Source of the DNA: a virus
Length of the DNA stretch: 44,803 bases
IMG/VR virus record: IMGVR_UViG_3300036791_000872
Span: 1 to 44,803 of that record
Strand: one strand, 5' to 3'
Part shown: piece after piece, positions 8,782 to 19,000 of the stretch
Layout: every line of letters starts with the position of its first letter
Position numbering within the stretch: the stretch's first letter is position 1
Notes under the pieces: model-generated
Told to the model about the DNA's origin: nothing
Databases searched by the model: none
Seen by the model: only the letters and a program-made list of their open reading frames with translations
Position numbers and translations under genes: made by a program

Positions 8782-8940
8782 GTGCCCGAGCAGAACCCCG
8801 AGCCGGCGCGGGAGCCGTTTGACCCGCACCTGCCACCGCTCGATGACGACGACGACGCCCGCCACCTCGATCCCGCAGACCCGCGCCGGCGTGAGGTCGA
8901 GCGGCGCCGCGGATCCTCCTTCGAGAGCGACGCGGACTGA
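8782..8940 (+). CDS. Small acidic linker protein (52 aa)
   Basis: 52 aa, GTG start after GGGAGGTGTGACC, with its stop overlapping the amidase ATG (TGATG). Very rich in Pro, Asp and Arg with a DDDDD run in the middle; almost certainly disordered. Support is only positional: it fills the space between two genes without gaps and keeps coupling on both sides. Confidence 0.5.
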   Translation: MPEQNPEPAREPFDPHLPPLDDDDDARHLDPADPRRREVERRRGSSFESDAD

Positions 8941-9650
8941 TGGCGCTCAAGCGAGTCTGGATTCCCAGCCCGAACTACTCGAGTCGCGGTGGCTCGAGCG
9001 TGCGGCTGATCGTCGTCCACACGGCCGAGGGCGCACGCACCATCGAATCGCTGGGCTCGTTCTTCCAGGGCAACGTCAGCGCCTCGAGCCACACCGGCGC
9101 CGACGACAAGGCCAACACGATCGGCGAGTACGTCAGGCGTGACAACAAGGCGTGGACCCAGGCCAACGCCAACCCGTATTCCGTCGCGATCGAGCTGTGC
9201 GGATTCGCGTCGTGGGGTCCGGGCGAGTGGGACAACCATCCGAACATGCTCGCCAACTGCGCCGCGTGGATCGCCGAGGAGGCGGCGCACTACGGGATCC
9301 CCATCACCAAGCTCAACGCATCGCAGGCGCAAGGCTCGGGCCGCGGCGTCTGTGGCCACAACGAGCTCGGCGCCGCCGGCGGCGGCCATTGGGATCCCGG
9401 CCCCGACTTCCCGTGGGACCGCGTGCTCGACATGGCTCGAGGCGGCGGCGCATTGCCAGAACTACCAGAAGGAGTAGATATGGGTCAGCTCGTAGCCGTC
9501 GTCCAAGAGGATGGGCGACTTCACCTGTTCGTCTACAAGGACGATGGGTCCGTGATGGAGGCGTACCAGAAGACCGTCAACGGGGGCTGGACCGGCTCGG
9601 AGCCGGGAGTGAAGGCGGCCTGGTACGGACTCGGCAAGCCCGGGAAGTAA
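8940..9650 (+). CDS. N-acetylmuramoyl-L-alanine amidase (endolysin)
   Basis: 236 aa. The Amidase_2 / PGRP-type fold cleaves the amide between muramic acid and the stem peptide. Seen: IVVHTAEG with His27, VCGHNELG with His140 and a HWDPGPDFPW zinc-site block (Asp152), all in the expected order. Residues 165-236 form a separate C-terminal domain with paired aromatic/Gly motifs (GGWTGSEPG, AAWYGLGKPG) that could bind wall or capsule. No signal peptide, so release through a holin or incorporation in the tail are both possible. Its place between adaptor and nozzle genes instead of beside the holin is unusual. Confidence 0.85.
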   Translation: MALKRVWIPSPNYSSRGGSSVRLIVVHTAEGARTIESLGSFFQGNVSASSHTGADDKANTIGEYVRRDNKAWTQANANPYSVAIELCGFASWGPGEWDNHPNMLANCAAWIAEEAAHYGIPITKLNASQAQGSGRGVCGHNELGAAGGGHWDPGPDFPWDRVLDMARGGGALPELPEGVDMGQLVAVVQEDGRLHLFVYKDDGSVMEAYQKTVNGGWTGSEPGVKAAWYGLGKPGK

Positions 9651-9656
9651 CAGGCG

Positions 9657-11183
9657 ATGCCCGGGTCGCTACCGGACTTCTACCACGATTTCCGTGGCGG
9701 GCTGAACACCAAGGATCAGCCCTACCTGCTGGCCGACGGTCAGGCCCGCGACGTCAACAACGTGCAGGCCACGCGCGCCGGCGCGATCCTCAAGCGCAAC
9801 GGGCTCGAGACATTCGCCTCCCTGGCGGCGACGTCCAACTCGATCTACTCGTTTGAGATCCCGTCGCCACCGCTGCTGATCGTCGTCGCCAATGGGCAGA
9901 TTTACTCGGCCGACACCAGCGGGGCGCTTACCTCTCGTAAGTCGGGGCTGAGCGCTCCCGCGCGCTGGGAGTTCGTCTCGGCGCCGGCGATCGGCGCTCA
10001 GGGGCCGCTGTACGGGATGAACGGCGTCGATCCTCCGCAGCAATGGGACGGGGCTGCCGCCGGCACCTCGACGTGGACGAACGCCTCGGGCGGTGTCGCC
10101 GTCCCGAACGGGAAGTACTGCCTCTACGCCGACAATCAGGTGTTCGTCTCAGGCGTCGCGGCCTTCCCGTCACGGGTGTACTGGTCGGCGATCGCTGACC
10201 CTACGAATTGGGCTTCCGCCTCGGCGACCGGCGCCGGCTACATGGACCTCGATCCGCGCGACGGGCATCCGATCACCGCGCTCGGGCAAGTCGGGCCGTA
10301 CATCATCGTCGCCAAGGCGCGCAAGCTCTGGGTCATCCTCAGCACCACCGACGCATCCTCGCGACAGCTCTCCGACAGCATCGGCTGCGTTGCGCACCGC
10401 TCGATGGCCTCGGGACCGCAGGGAACCTTCTTCCTCTCCGAGGACCGTGGGGTCTACCTCACCGACGGCACGACGCTGACTCCGGTCTCGGATTCGATCC
10501 AGCCGACGATCGACGGGGCCGGGGCGCTGCTTTCACAAGCTGCTGCTGCTTACTACGCGGGGCACTACTACCTGTCGCTGCCACTCACCAGCGCCAACAA
10601 CGACACCACGCTGGATTACGACACCACGCTGCAGTCCTGGTGGAAGCACACGTTCGGCTCCAACCAGTTCGTCGTGCAGCACGACGTCAACGGGCTCGCG
10701 AGCCTGTACTCGGCCAAGGCCACCGCGGCGATCATTGACCAATGCTTCGTGGCGGGGCAACTCGTTGACAACGGGACGCCGTTCACCTGGATATGGAAAG
10801 GTCCGTGGCAGTCGCCGTCGTACACCCCGCGGATGCGCCGCGTCGGCCCAAGCCCGTATTACCGCAAGCGGCTACGCCAGTTTCGCTGCGACGGGGAGGG
10901 CACGATCGACTTCTCGCTGGCGAAGGACTTCGCCAGCACCGAGGCGCTGATTCGCGCCAACATGCTCGGGACCGCACTCGTCACCGACACCTGGGCCAAC
11001 CCCGCGACCATCTGGGCAGGCGCTGGCGTCTGGGCTAGTGGCGGCGTTATCAGGCGCAACCGTGTCTATTCGCTTGGCGTTGCCAACGCCTTCTCGATTG
11101 TGTTCTCGGCGACGTCAAACACGCCCGATGCCGTGACTTCCTACACGATTATGATCGCCGACCGAGTAGACGGGAGGGCTTGA
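9657..11183 (+). CDS. Tail nozzle / tubular protein (beta-propeller-like)
   Basis: 508 aa. The opening DFRGGLNTKDQPYLLADGQARDVNNVQ followed by regularly spaced short beta repeats (IVVANGQIYSAD, PLYGMNGVDPPQQWDG, YCLYADNQVFVSG, FFLSEDRGVYLTDG) matches the propeller-bearing nozzle and tail-stabilisation proteins of short-tailed phages. These proteins close the tail tip and gate DNA exit. It follows the adaptor and amidase genes and precedes collar and fibre genes, as expected. Confidence 0.7.
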   Translation: MPGSLPDFYHDFRGGLNTKDQPYLLADGQARDVNNVQATRAGAILKRNGLETFASLAATSNSIYSFEIPSPPLLIVVANGQIYSADTSGALTSRKSGLSAPARWEFVSAPAIGAQGPLYGMNGVDPPQQWDGAAAGTSTWTNASGGVAVPNGKYCLYADNQVFVSGVAAFPSRVYWSAIADPTNWASASATGAGYMDLDPRDGHPITALGQVGPYIIVAKARKLWVILSTTDASSRQLSDSIGCVAHRSMASGPQGTFFLSEDRGVYLTDGTTLTPVSDSIQPTIDGAGALLSQAAAAYYAGHYYLSLPLTSANNDTTLDYDTTLQSWWKHTFGSNQFVVQHDVNGLASLYSAKATAAIIDQCFVAGQLVDNGTPFTWIWKGPWQSPSYTPRMRRVGPSPYYRKRLRQFRCDGEGTIDFSLAKDFASTEALIRANMLGTALVTDTWANPATIWAGAGVWASGGVIRRNRVYSLGVANAFSIVFSATSNTPDAVTSYTIMIADRVDGRA

Positions 11184-11184
11184 A

Positions 11185-11826
11185 ATGGGGTTTTCGCTGA
11201 GCCTGCCAGTCGCGGGGCAGTCATTCTCGAGCGAGGGCGTAAAGGTGTCCAACGACCTTGCGACGATTGCGCAGTGGGGCAACGGACACATTCTCGGCAC
11301 CGATCTCGACCCGGCCGCGGGGATCACGCTCGCGCAGCTTGACGTCTCGGCGCAGCCGGCGGTCGGCATCGTCCAGCAGTTCGCGGGCAAGACTGTGCCG
11401 ACGGGTTACGCGCTCTGTGACGGGCGCACGCTGAACCGCTCGGACTACCCCAGGGGCTTCGACTTCGCGACCAGCGAGGTTGCGGCGGGCAACCCGCTCT
11501 GGACCGTGCAGCCGGGGCCAGCGACGTATACCGTGCCGAACCTTCAGAACCTGTTCGTCTACTCGGGCGCGCTGGCGTCGATTGGCACCAAGGCGGGCGA
11601 GGCAACGCACGTCCTCAGCGCTGCCGAAATGCCCTCGCACAGCCATCCTCCCGGCGGCGCTGGCCTGAGCTTCCTCGAGCCGGTCGGGGCTGGCCCGACC
11701 GCGACGCTTGGCACTCCCGGGACCTTCGGTGTAGTCGGACCGGCGAGTACCGGACTTACGGGCGGCGGCGGCGCTCACAACAACATGCCGCCCTACGTGG
11801 TGCTGGCGCTGATCGTCAAGGTCTGA
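11185..11826 (+). CDS. Tail collar-domain protein
   Basis: 213 aa. Residues about 63-125 show the phage tail-collar domain: VGIVQQFAGKTVPTGYALC, DGRTLNRSDYP, then TVPNLQNLFVY. The C-terminal part has the matching HSHPPG ... GAHNNMPPYVVLALIVKV ending. Such proteins lie at the base of fibres or form short tail fibres. The gene starts one base after the nozzle stop and its stop overlaps the fibre ATG. Confidence 0.85.
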   Translation: MGFSLSLPVAGQSFSSEGVKVSNDLATIAQWGNGHILGTDLDPAAGITLAQLDVSAQPAVGIVQQFAGKTVPTGYALCDGRTLNRSDYPRGFDFATSEVAAGNPLWTVQPGPATYTVPNLQNLFVYSGALASIGTKAGEATHVLSAAEMPSHSHPPGGAGLSFLEPVGAGPTATLGTPGTFGVVGPASTGLTGGGGAHNNMPPYVVLALIVKV

Positions 11827-13688
11827 TGCCGGTCAAGTTTCCCTACCAGACGCTCCATGACTTTCCGGGCGCACAGGCGAACTTCGAGTGGCTCGAGGCG
11901 AACTGGCCGACCAACGGCGGGGGTGGCGACGGACTCCCCGCAATGGGTAGCTACGACGCAACGGTGCTTCGGGACGGCCCCGTGCTGTATATCGCCAACA
12001 CGCCCGCTGATAGCTCTGGGTACGGGCACACGGTCACGCCAGTTCCGGGGTCGGGCCTTGCGCTATCGCTAGCAGCCACAGGGGCGCCAGCGGGCACAAG
12101 TTTCGCTACCGTGACCTTCTCCGCTGACGCGAACTGTCTCCTGGTGCTGTGGGCGACGTATACCGGCACTACAACAATCACGTCGGTAACGGGTCTGGGT
12201 CTGACCTGGACCCGTCAAGCCACCAAGGCGGCGTCGGCCAGCACCAAGATCGACTGCTGGACAGCCACGACAGGTTCAAGCCGCGTGAGCGGGAAGGTTA
12301 CGATCGTGACCGCCGCTACGGCTACGGTCGCGTATGACATAGACGAGGTTCCCAACGTGAACCTGAGTACACCGCTCGTAGCGAGCAACATCCAGAGTGC
12401 CAACGGTTCGGGGACGGCCGCTGCGCTGACGTATAACCCAATCAGCGATCCCCGCAACATCTTTCTCCAGGGCGTTGGTGCAGCCGCCTTCCTAACCCAA
12501 ACTCCAAACCCCGGTTGGACCGAGCTGGGGGACACCGCCACCTCCGGGCCGAGCGCCTCGGTAGAGACACAAGTCTCACCGAACACACCGTCTCCGTCCG
12601 GCGGGTCCACGCTTTCCCTTTCACAGCAGTGGGCCATCATCGGCATAGAGATCAACCTGACGACACCGCCGACTCCCCCTACGATCGCAAGCGTTCCTCT
12701 GCCGAACAACGAGCCGGCCTTTGGTTTCAATGGGTCGCAGTATCTTGAGATTGCCAACGCCATCGACCTGAGTGTGCCAAACACCGGCGCTATCACGGTC
12801 GAGTGCTGGATGCGGCCTGATGTGTTGGACTTCTCCAAGCCGGAGGGCACTGGCTATGTCCACTTCATGGGCAAGGGTGACGCCTTTGGCGTAAGCGGCA
12901 ACCAGGAATGGACTAGCCGCATGTATTCCCTGCACAACTCCGAGAGCCGACCGAACCGAATCAGCGGCTATGCCTTCCTTCCCGCAGGCGGTCTGGGGGT
13001 CGGATCGAATTGGCAGGATCCGGTGACCGTTGGCGAGTGGATTCACTACGCCCTTGTGATCGACACAACCCCCTTGCCAGGGGTTGACCTGAATGGCTAT
13101 AGCTACGACAAGGGCTGCACGAAGATCTACAAGAACGGGGTGCTACGCGACCAGGACGCACTCGACAACCCCGACATCAACGTCATCGTCCCCGTTCACG
13201 GCAGCGCTCCGATGCGAGTCGGAACACAGACTTTCTTTAGCTGGTTCCAGGGGGCAGTCGGCAAGATCGCCCTCTACCCGAAGCAGCTTACCGCCGCCCA
13301 GATTCTCAGCCACCACGACGAAATGGTGCTCGTAAGCGCCACTCCCGTAATCGAGGATGAGGGAGCTCCGCTAGTTGTACGGCCGAGTCTGAACTTTGTC
13401 GGTGCCGGTGTCACGGCGGCTGACGATGCGCCGAACAACCGGACCACCGTAACCGTCCAGGTTGGCTACTACAGCAATGGCGCTACGCACGGGGCGGGGA
13501 CGACGATCACGATCCCCCAGACTACGCATGGACTGAGGGCGAATCGTGGCATCCAGGTCCAAGTGCAGGACAACGCGAGTGGAGCGATCGAGAGCCCTGG
13601 CATTGCGGTGGCGGCCAACGGGGACGTGACGGTCACTTATGGGACCGCGCTTGCGGCCAACACGAAGCTAGTGACGTTGGTCGGCTGA
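11826..13688 (+). CDS. LamG-containing tail fibre / receptor-binding protein
   Basis: 620 aa. Residues 1-60 look like an attachment segment. Residues 77-278 repeat the beta domain of the protein at 4096. Residues about 300-505 carry a concanavalin/LamG fold signature (FGFNGSQYLEI, GAITVECWMRPD, WIHYALVIDTT, TKIYKNGVLRD, GAVGKIALYPKQLTAAQIL). The last 110 residues are a beta tail. A carbohydrate-binding host receptor role is inferred from LamG plus position downstream of the collar gene. Confidence 0.75.
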   Translation: MPVKFPYQTLHDFPGAQANFEWLEANWPTNGGGGDGLPAMGSYDATVLRDGPVLYIANTPADSSGYGHTVTPVPGSGLALSLAATGAPAGTSFATVTFSADANCLLVLWATYTGTTTITSVTGLGLTWTRQATKAASASTKIDCWTATTGSSRVSGKVTIVTAATATVAYDIDEVPNVNLSTPLVASNIQSANGSGTAAALTYNPISDPRNIFLQGVGAAAFLTQTPNPGWTELGDTATSGPSASVETQVSPNTPSPSGGSTLSLSQQWAIIGIEINLTTPPTPPTIASVPLPNNEPAFGFNGSQYLEIANAIDLSVPNTGAITVECWMRPDVLDFSKPEGTGYVHFMGKGDAFGVSGNQEWTSRMYSLHNSESRPNRISGYAFLPAGGLGVGSNWQDPVTVGEWIHYALVIDTTPLPGVDLNGYSYDKGCTKIYKNGVLRDQDALDNPDINVIVPVHGSAPMRVGTQTFFSWFQGAVGKIALYPKQLTAAQILSHHDEMVLVSATPVIEDEGAPLVVRPSLNFVGAGVTAADDAPNNRTTVTVQVGYYSNGATHGAGTTITIPQTTHGLRANRGIQVQVQDNASGAIESPGIAVAANGDVTVTYGTALAANTKLVTLVG

Positions 13689-13718
13689 TGAGCTTTACGT
13701 ATCTGATCGGAGGGGACG

Positions 13719-14477
13719 ATGGCATCAGCGGTAGGTAGGACCCCCGGCGTGCTGCCGCCGATCCCCGCGCCGACGATCAACCCCGGCGGGGTGATGAAGC
13801 GCGCGGCTGCTCCCAAGCCAGCCAAGCTCACGCCGCAGCAGGTCAAGTACATCAACGCCGGCATGAAGAAGCAGCCGACGAGGCTCGCGCCGCGACCCGG
13901 ACCGACTGCGCCTGCTCAGCCGCAGTCAGCAGCGACTACGGCTGCTGTGACGGCTCCGTCGCCGCTGGACGCCACCTACTACGGCAACGTGGCGAGCAAC
14001 CAGTTCGGCGTCAACAACCAGATCAACACGCTCAATCTGCAATCTGATGCTGACAGGACTGCGCTGCAGGCCGCATTGGGCAAGCTCGCCCAGCAGCAGC
14101 CATCCCAACAGCTCGCGCTCGAGCAAGGCGCCAACCAGAGGGGCGCGCTGTACTCATCGGTCTACGACACGGCCACCAAGGCGATGGCGCAGGACTTTGC
14201 CGATCAGCAGGTCGCCGCGCAGAATACCAGCACGGGGCAGCAGCAGTCGATCGCCTCGCAGATCGCGGCGCTGCAGGGCGGCATCCCGATCTACAACAAC
14301 CAGGAGGCGCTCGCTTCGGCGCTACGAGCGGCCAACGCAGCGGCCAGCGACGCCACCCTCGGCCAAGCGCCCATCGCGGCGGCGAAGCCAGCCGCGCCGA
14401 AGAAGGCCGCGCCGAAGAAGGCCGCGCCGAAGAAGGCCGCGCCGAAGAAGGCCGCGCCCAAGCTAGGGAGGATGTGA
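13719..14477 (+). CDS. Histone H1-like repeat protein, putative internal virion protein
   Basis: 252 aa, ATG behind GGAGGGG. The N-terminus is Pro/Ala/Lys-rich, the middle (90-190) is Gln/Ala-rich and helical, and the last 35 residues are five AAPKK-type repeats of the kind found in histone H1 and AlgP tails. A strongly basic repeat tail suggests DNA binding, perhaps with packaged or ejected DNA. It is the first of three consecutive large, low-complexity proteins that likely form an ejection complex; function is inferred. Confidence 0.6.
   Translation: MASAVGRTPGVLPPIPAPTINPGGVMKRAAAPKPAKLTPQQVKYINAGMKKQPTRLAPRPGPTAPAQPQSAATTAAVTAPSPLDATYYGNVASNQFGVNNQINTLNLQSDADRTALQAALGKLAQQQPSQQLALEQGANQRGALYSSVYDTATKAMAQDFADQQVAAQNTSTGQQQSIASQIAALQGGIPIYNNQEALASALRAANAAASDATLGQAPIAAAKPAAPKKAAPKKAAPKKAAPKKAAPKLGRM
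14391..14465 (+). repeat. 15-bp tandem repeat encoding AAPKK
   Basis: GCCGCGCCGAAGAAG occurs four times in a row and a diverged fifth copy follows (14451-14465). The near-identical DNA copies suggest recent expansion and probable length variation. Confidence 0.9.
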
Positions 14478-14478
14478 A

Positions 14479-16056
14479 ATGGCAGCCAGCACCGGCGGCG
14501 CCGGCCTCGCGCCCGCGCCCAAGGTCTCCGTCCCGAGGCCCACCGGCGGCGCCGGCCTTGCGCCCGCGCCCAGGCCGCCTGTCAACAGGCCCGTCGCCGT
14601 CCCGCACCCGACGACCCCTGCGCACGTCAACCCTGGCGGCATTCGCCAAGGACCAGTGCCTCCCAAGGCGCCGGCGCCGAAGCTTGGCCCGCGGCCCAAG
14701 AACCCTGCGATCGGTGGCCACTACACAAGGGTCGGCAACAAGTGGCAGCTCATCCATTGGGACGGGGGTAGCAAGAAGTGGGTAAGAGGCCCGGTGCCGC
14801 TGGCCGGTCCCGGCATCTCGGTCAACAACCCGCTGCTCAATCCCAACTCGAGGCTCTCGGGCAAGCCGCTCTACCAGGCGGCACAGGCGCTCACCCAGGC
14901 GCAGACGGCGGGGCCGATCTCAGACGCGCAGGCGCAGATCACGGCCAACAACAAGCAGACCAACGCGGCGATCGGCAGGGTCGGCGGCTACTTCAACCAG
15001 CTCGGCACCCAGGGACAGCAGGCGCTGTCAAGCCAAGCCGACATCTCCAACCAACTCAACGCCCAGCTTCAGGGGATCGGCCAGAACGCACAGAGCCAGA
15101 TTGCCGGTATCGGGCTGACTGCGGCTGACCAGATCAACAAGTACTCGCCGCAGGCTTACGCCGGCACCTCGCCGGACCTGAGCGCGTTGGTCTCAGAGAT
15201 CGCGCGTCAGCGCGGGCTCGCCACGCAAACCGACGCCGCCGCCCAAGCCGCCGGTGCGACGCAGAGCGCCAACTACCGCGGGCTGTCGGCGTCCAACCTC
15301 GGTTCGGAGGCGCTCGCCGGCGTCTCGGGACTCCAGGGACTCGCGCGCGCGGGCACGCTCGGCAACCAGCCGCTGACGCAGAAGATCGCCGACCTACGAG
15401 AGACGCAAGGCGCCAAGCTGGCGACCAACCTTGCTGCGATACGTCAGCAGGAGATCACCAATACGCTCACGCAGCAGGGGCTCACCGGCCAGAACGCTCG
15501 CGCCGCGGCGACGATCACCGCCGAGAATCAGCGCAGCAAGGCGGCGATCAATGCGGCCAACAAGCGCAGCCAGGCGTCGATCAACGCGACTAACACGCGC
15601 GCGGCCAACACGATCACCGCAGCCAACCAGCGACAGCAGAGGTCGATCGACGCGGCCAACAAGAAGGCGGCGGCGGGCAAGGCGAAGCCGCCGCTGACGG
15701 CGAACGAGAACAACAGGTATCTGACCAATCTCGGCACGGCCGTCTCGATCTTCGGCGAGGGACGCCAGGCGAAGCTGGCGCCGCAGCGAATCTTGCAGGC
15801 GCTGACGACGGGCGTCAGTCCGAGCGGCAAGCGCATGACGCCGATCAACCCCGTGATCGCCCAGGCGGCGCTCGAGCTGTGGACCTACCACTTCCTCAAC
15901 CCGCGCACCGCGAAGGCGCTGCACAACATGGGCGTGCGTGGCGGCACGTTCCAAGGCAGGCCGATCCAGGTCGGCGGGCCGCCGGCCGGCGTAGGCCAAC
16001 TCGCGACCGGCATCGCCACGGGCGTCGCACGTATCGGCAACCCGTTCAGGAAGTAG
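14479..16056 (+). CDS. Repeat-rich internal virion protein with hendecad coiled coil
   Basis: 525 aa, start one base after the previous stop. Seen: two copies of TGGAGLAPAP near the N-terminus (period 17), a small folded piece (HYTRVGNKWQLIHWDGG), a Gln/Ala helical region, and five exact 11-residue repeats with Ile at 346, 357, 368, 379 and 390 (nt 15514-15678). Eleven-residue periodicity gives right-handed coiled coils or extended helical tubes. With its neighbours it resembles podovirus ejection proteins that cross the envelope, but no sequence family is recognised. Confidence 0.65.
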   Translation: MAASTGGAGLAPAPKVSVPRPTGGAGLAPAPRPPVNRPVAVPHPTTPAHVNPGGIRQGPVPPKAPAPKLGPRPKNPAIGGHYTRVGNKWQLIHWDGGSKKWVRGPVPLAGPGISVNNPLLNPNSRLSGKPLYQAAQALTQAQTAGPISDAQAQITANNKQTNAAIGRVGGYFNQLGTQGQQALSSQADISNQLNAQLQGIGQNAQSQIAGIGLTAADQINKYSPQAYAGTSPDLSALVSEIARQRGLATQTDAAAQAAGATQSANYRGLSASNLGSEALAGVSGLQGLARAGTLGNQPLTQKIADLRETQGAKLATNLAAIRQQEITNTLTQQGLTGQNARAAATITAENQRSKAAINAANKRSQASINATNTRAANTITAANQRQQRSIDAANKKAAAGKAKPPLTANENNRYLTNLGTAVSIFGEGRQAKLAPQRILQALTTGVSPSGKRMTPINPVIAQAALELWTYHFLNPRTAKALHNMGVRGGTFQGRPIQVGGPPAGVGQLATGIATGVARIGNPFRK

Positions 16057-16059
16057 TAC

Positions 16060-19000
16060 ATGCCAGGCATCGGCTCTCCGGTCTGGAATCCATCTGGCCC
16101 GGGCTCGCGTCCGAAGGCGGCACCACCGCCGCCGCGAATCCCCGTGGCACCGCCCAGCACGAGGACGGGCGCCAACCCCCGAGGCGTCGCGATCAGCGGA
16201 CCGCGTGCGCCAAGCGGCCGGCCGACGGTCAACGATCGCTCGGCCACGACGCTCTACACGGGCGCCAACCCTCGAGGCGTCGCGATCGCCGGCCCGCGTG
16301 CCACGCCGAAGACCCCTACCGTCAACGACAAGAAGGCGGTCGGCGACGTCTTCAAGCTGCAGAGTCCTAAGCAGCAGGCGGCGATTCTCAAGGGGCTGAA
16401 GGGCGCCGACCCGTGGGTAGCCAAGGCCGTCAACGGCGCGCTTGCGACGCTGCCCGCCGATCACAAGGACGCGATCCTGCACGAGCTCGCGGTCGCGCGC
16501 GGTGGCACCGACATCTGGGGCGACATCGGCGGGGCGCTCGGCGGCGCGGCGAAGGACGTCTACTCGCTGTTGCCCAACGCCAACCCGCTGAAGGGCGCCT
16601 ACAAGCAGCAGACGCCGACCGCGGGCAAGCTGCTCGCCGGTGGTGCGGCGGCCGGCTTGACGGGGCTGGCGAACATCAGCGCCAAGGCAACCGCGGGACC
16701 GACCGGACTCGGCACGCATGGGATCAGCACGGCAGGCGTCGGTGGCGGCGCGCTGCCGCAGATCCTGCTCAAGGCACCGGCCGACATCGCCAAGGCCACG
16801 GTGCAGGATCCGTCGGTGATCCCCAAGACGATCAAGGGACTCGGCGAGACGGCGATCGGCTCGGCCGCTGCGCTCGCGGAGCTGCCCGTCAAGGCAGTAC
16901 AGGAGGGGCCGCTCAAGGCCGGCAAGCAGATCGTCAAGGCCGCCGCCAAGGACTACTCGAGTCGCTACGGCCCGCTGGTCTCGGGCAATGACAAGGCGTT
17001 CATCGCTCGGATCAAGAAGGAGGGTGCCGGGTCCGAGGCGCTCGACGCGCTCGGGTTCGCCGGCGGCGCCGATGCGACGCTGGGGCGCATAGTTTCAGGC
17101 GCGGCGCGAACCGGCGAGGAGCTTGGCCAGGGCGGCAGGCTTATCCGTGCGCTCACCGCGGAGCGACCGGCGCTGAAGATCTCGGGCAACGAGGTGCGCC
17201 GGCAGGAGCTCGCCGGGACGGCTGGGCGCGCGATGGCGCAGCGCCTCGAGGACAAGCTACGCAAGGCGCGCGGCTCGGGGCAGGTTGAGACCAAGGCCGG
17301 TGAGGTGCGCCCGATCACCCGGATCCACAACTACGACATGCAGATGCGCAAGCTGATCTCAGGCATCGCGGCGCGGCATCGCTACCTGATGCAGCAGTCG
17401 ATCAACCGCGAGGTGCGCCACGGCGCCGAGCCGGAGTTCCGCAAGCTCAGCTCGGCCGAGCAGAAGGCGGCGACGCATGTGCTCGAGGGCACGGTCAGGC
17501 TGCGCTCGGGGCCGAAGGCCGCCCAGGCGGACATCCGGCGCATGATGGACAACATCATCGCCGAGCGCGCGCGCAACCACCTCAGCCCCGGCAACCGGAT
17601 CGCCTCCAAGATCGCCGACAAGGTGGACAACCTTCAGCAGCTCGACCAGTTGCACGGGAGCACCGAGAAATGGCTGACTCCCAAGCTCGCCGACTGGCAG
17701 GCCCGCGAAGCTGCGCGCTCGGCACGGGTGGACGAGGCGCTGCCTGACTCCTTCCTGCATCAGTCCTCAGCCGAGGCGCGCAGGCTGCGCTCTCAGGGCG
17801 AGTTCTTCGGGGTCGCGCACCCAGATGAACTGCACGACCAGGCAGAGCGCGCCGGTAGTGCGCTCGACCAGCACGCGCTGCGTGACGCTCCGGGGACGAT
17901 CAGGGATGCCCATCGGGAGGTTGAGCGCGTCACGGCCAAGCTCGCCAAGGCACGACAGCGCGAAGCGGTGGCGCTCGCGCGGCTGCGCGCCGGCAAGGGG
18001 CTGCCGAAGATTCCCGGCCACGCAGAGGCCAAGCGCGCCGAAGCGCGGGCAGGCGCCGTCGTGCGCGAGCGCACCGCGCAGCTCGCACAGGCGCAGAAGC
18101 GCGAGGCCGAGGCGCTCGCGCGCCAGGGCGGGATTCGCGGCCCGTACCGCGGGCGCACCGACATCACCGGCAAGCCGCTACCCGCCGGCGTCTATGAGGG
18201 CATCGACCGCGCTCAGCGTCGGCGGGCGCTCGCCGAGGAGCGGCTGCGTGCCGCGAAGGTCAATCGTGGCCAGCGGATACAGGAGCGCGTCGAGCTCGGC
18301 AAGATGAACCGCCATGAGCTGCCGCTCGAGCCGCACGAGGCCGAGCGCATCTTCTCCCGCCAGCGAGAGACGGCACACCTCGAGGACGCGCTGGCACACG
18401 CCAAGCGCGAGCACGCCTCGGCCAAGGAGTACGGCGCCTACGCCAAGGAGCAGGCGGCACACGGGCGCCAGGACCGCCTGCACGAATACCTCGCCAACAA
18501 AGAGGAGCACCTGCGCCAGTACAGCGCCCGGGTGCGCGATCTCGCGCAAGCTCACGGACTGCCCGAGCCGGCGTTCATGCACCACAACCCGCTGCCCAAG
18601 GAGGACTTCACTGCCCGCACGCTCGGCTCGGGGCAGGGCGCGCAGTCGCCGCCCAAGCACACCACCTACAAGCAATATCGCGGTGGCGCGGTGGACCGCT
18701 CGCCGGAGGCGTACTTCGGCTCGGTCGCTCGAGCGATCCGCGCCGCGCACCAGTGGCGTCACGTCGATGAGCAGTTCCGCCGCAACGCGCTGCCCTCGCC
18801 GAGCGCCAGCGCAATCCACGAGGCGCTCGGCGAGGACAAGCACCCCACCGATCTGACCGGCCATGAGCTGTCGCAGGTGATGCTGCACCAGGGCACCGAT
18901 CTGCACAACATCCGCTTCTACAACCCGGGACGGCTGGCCGAGAGCACGCTCGAGGAGCACGGCTTGGTCAAGGGCTCGCGCGCGGGCACCCAGCCGCACG

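Noticed and set aside
14391-14465. CRISPR array
   Set aside because: 15-bp tandem repeats without spacers, coding for AAPKK. No CRISPR was found anywhere in the window.
15394-16719. 441-aa minus-strand ORF
   Set aside because: Arg-rich shadow spanning two convincing plus-strand genes.
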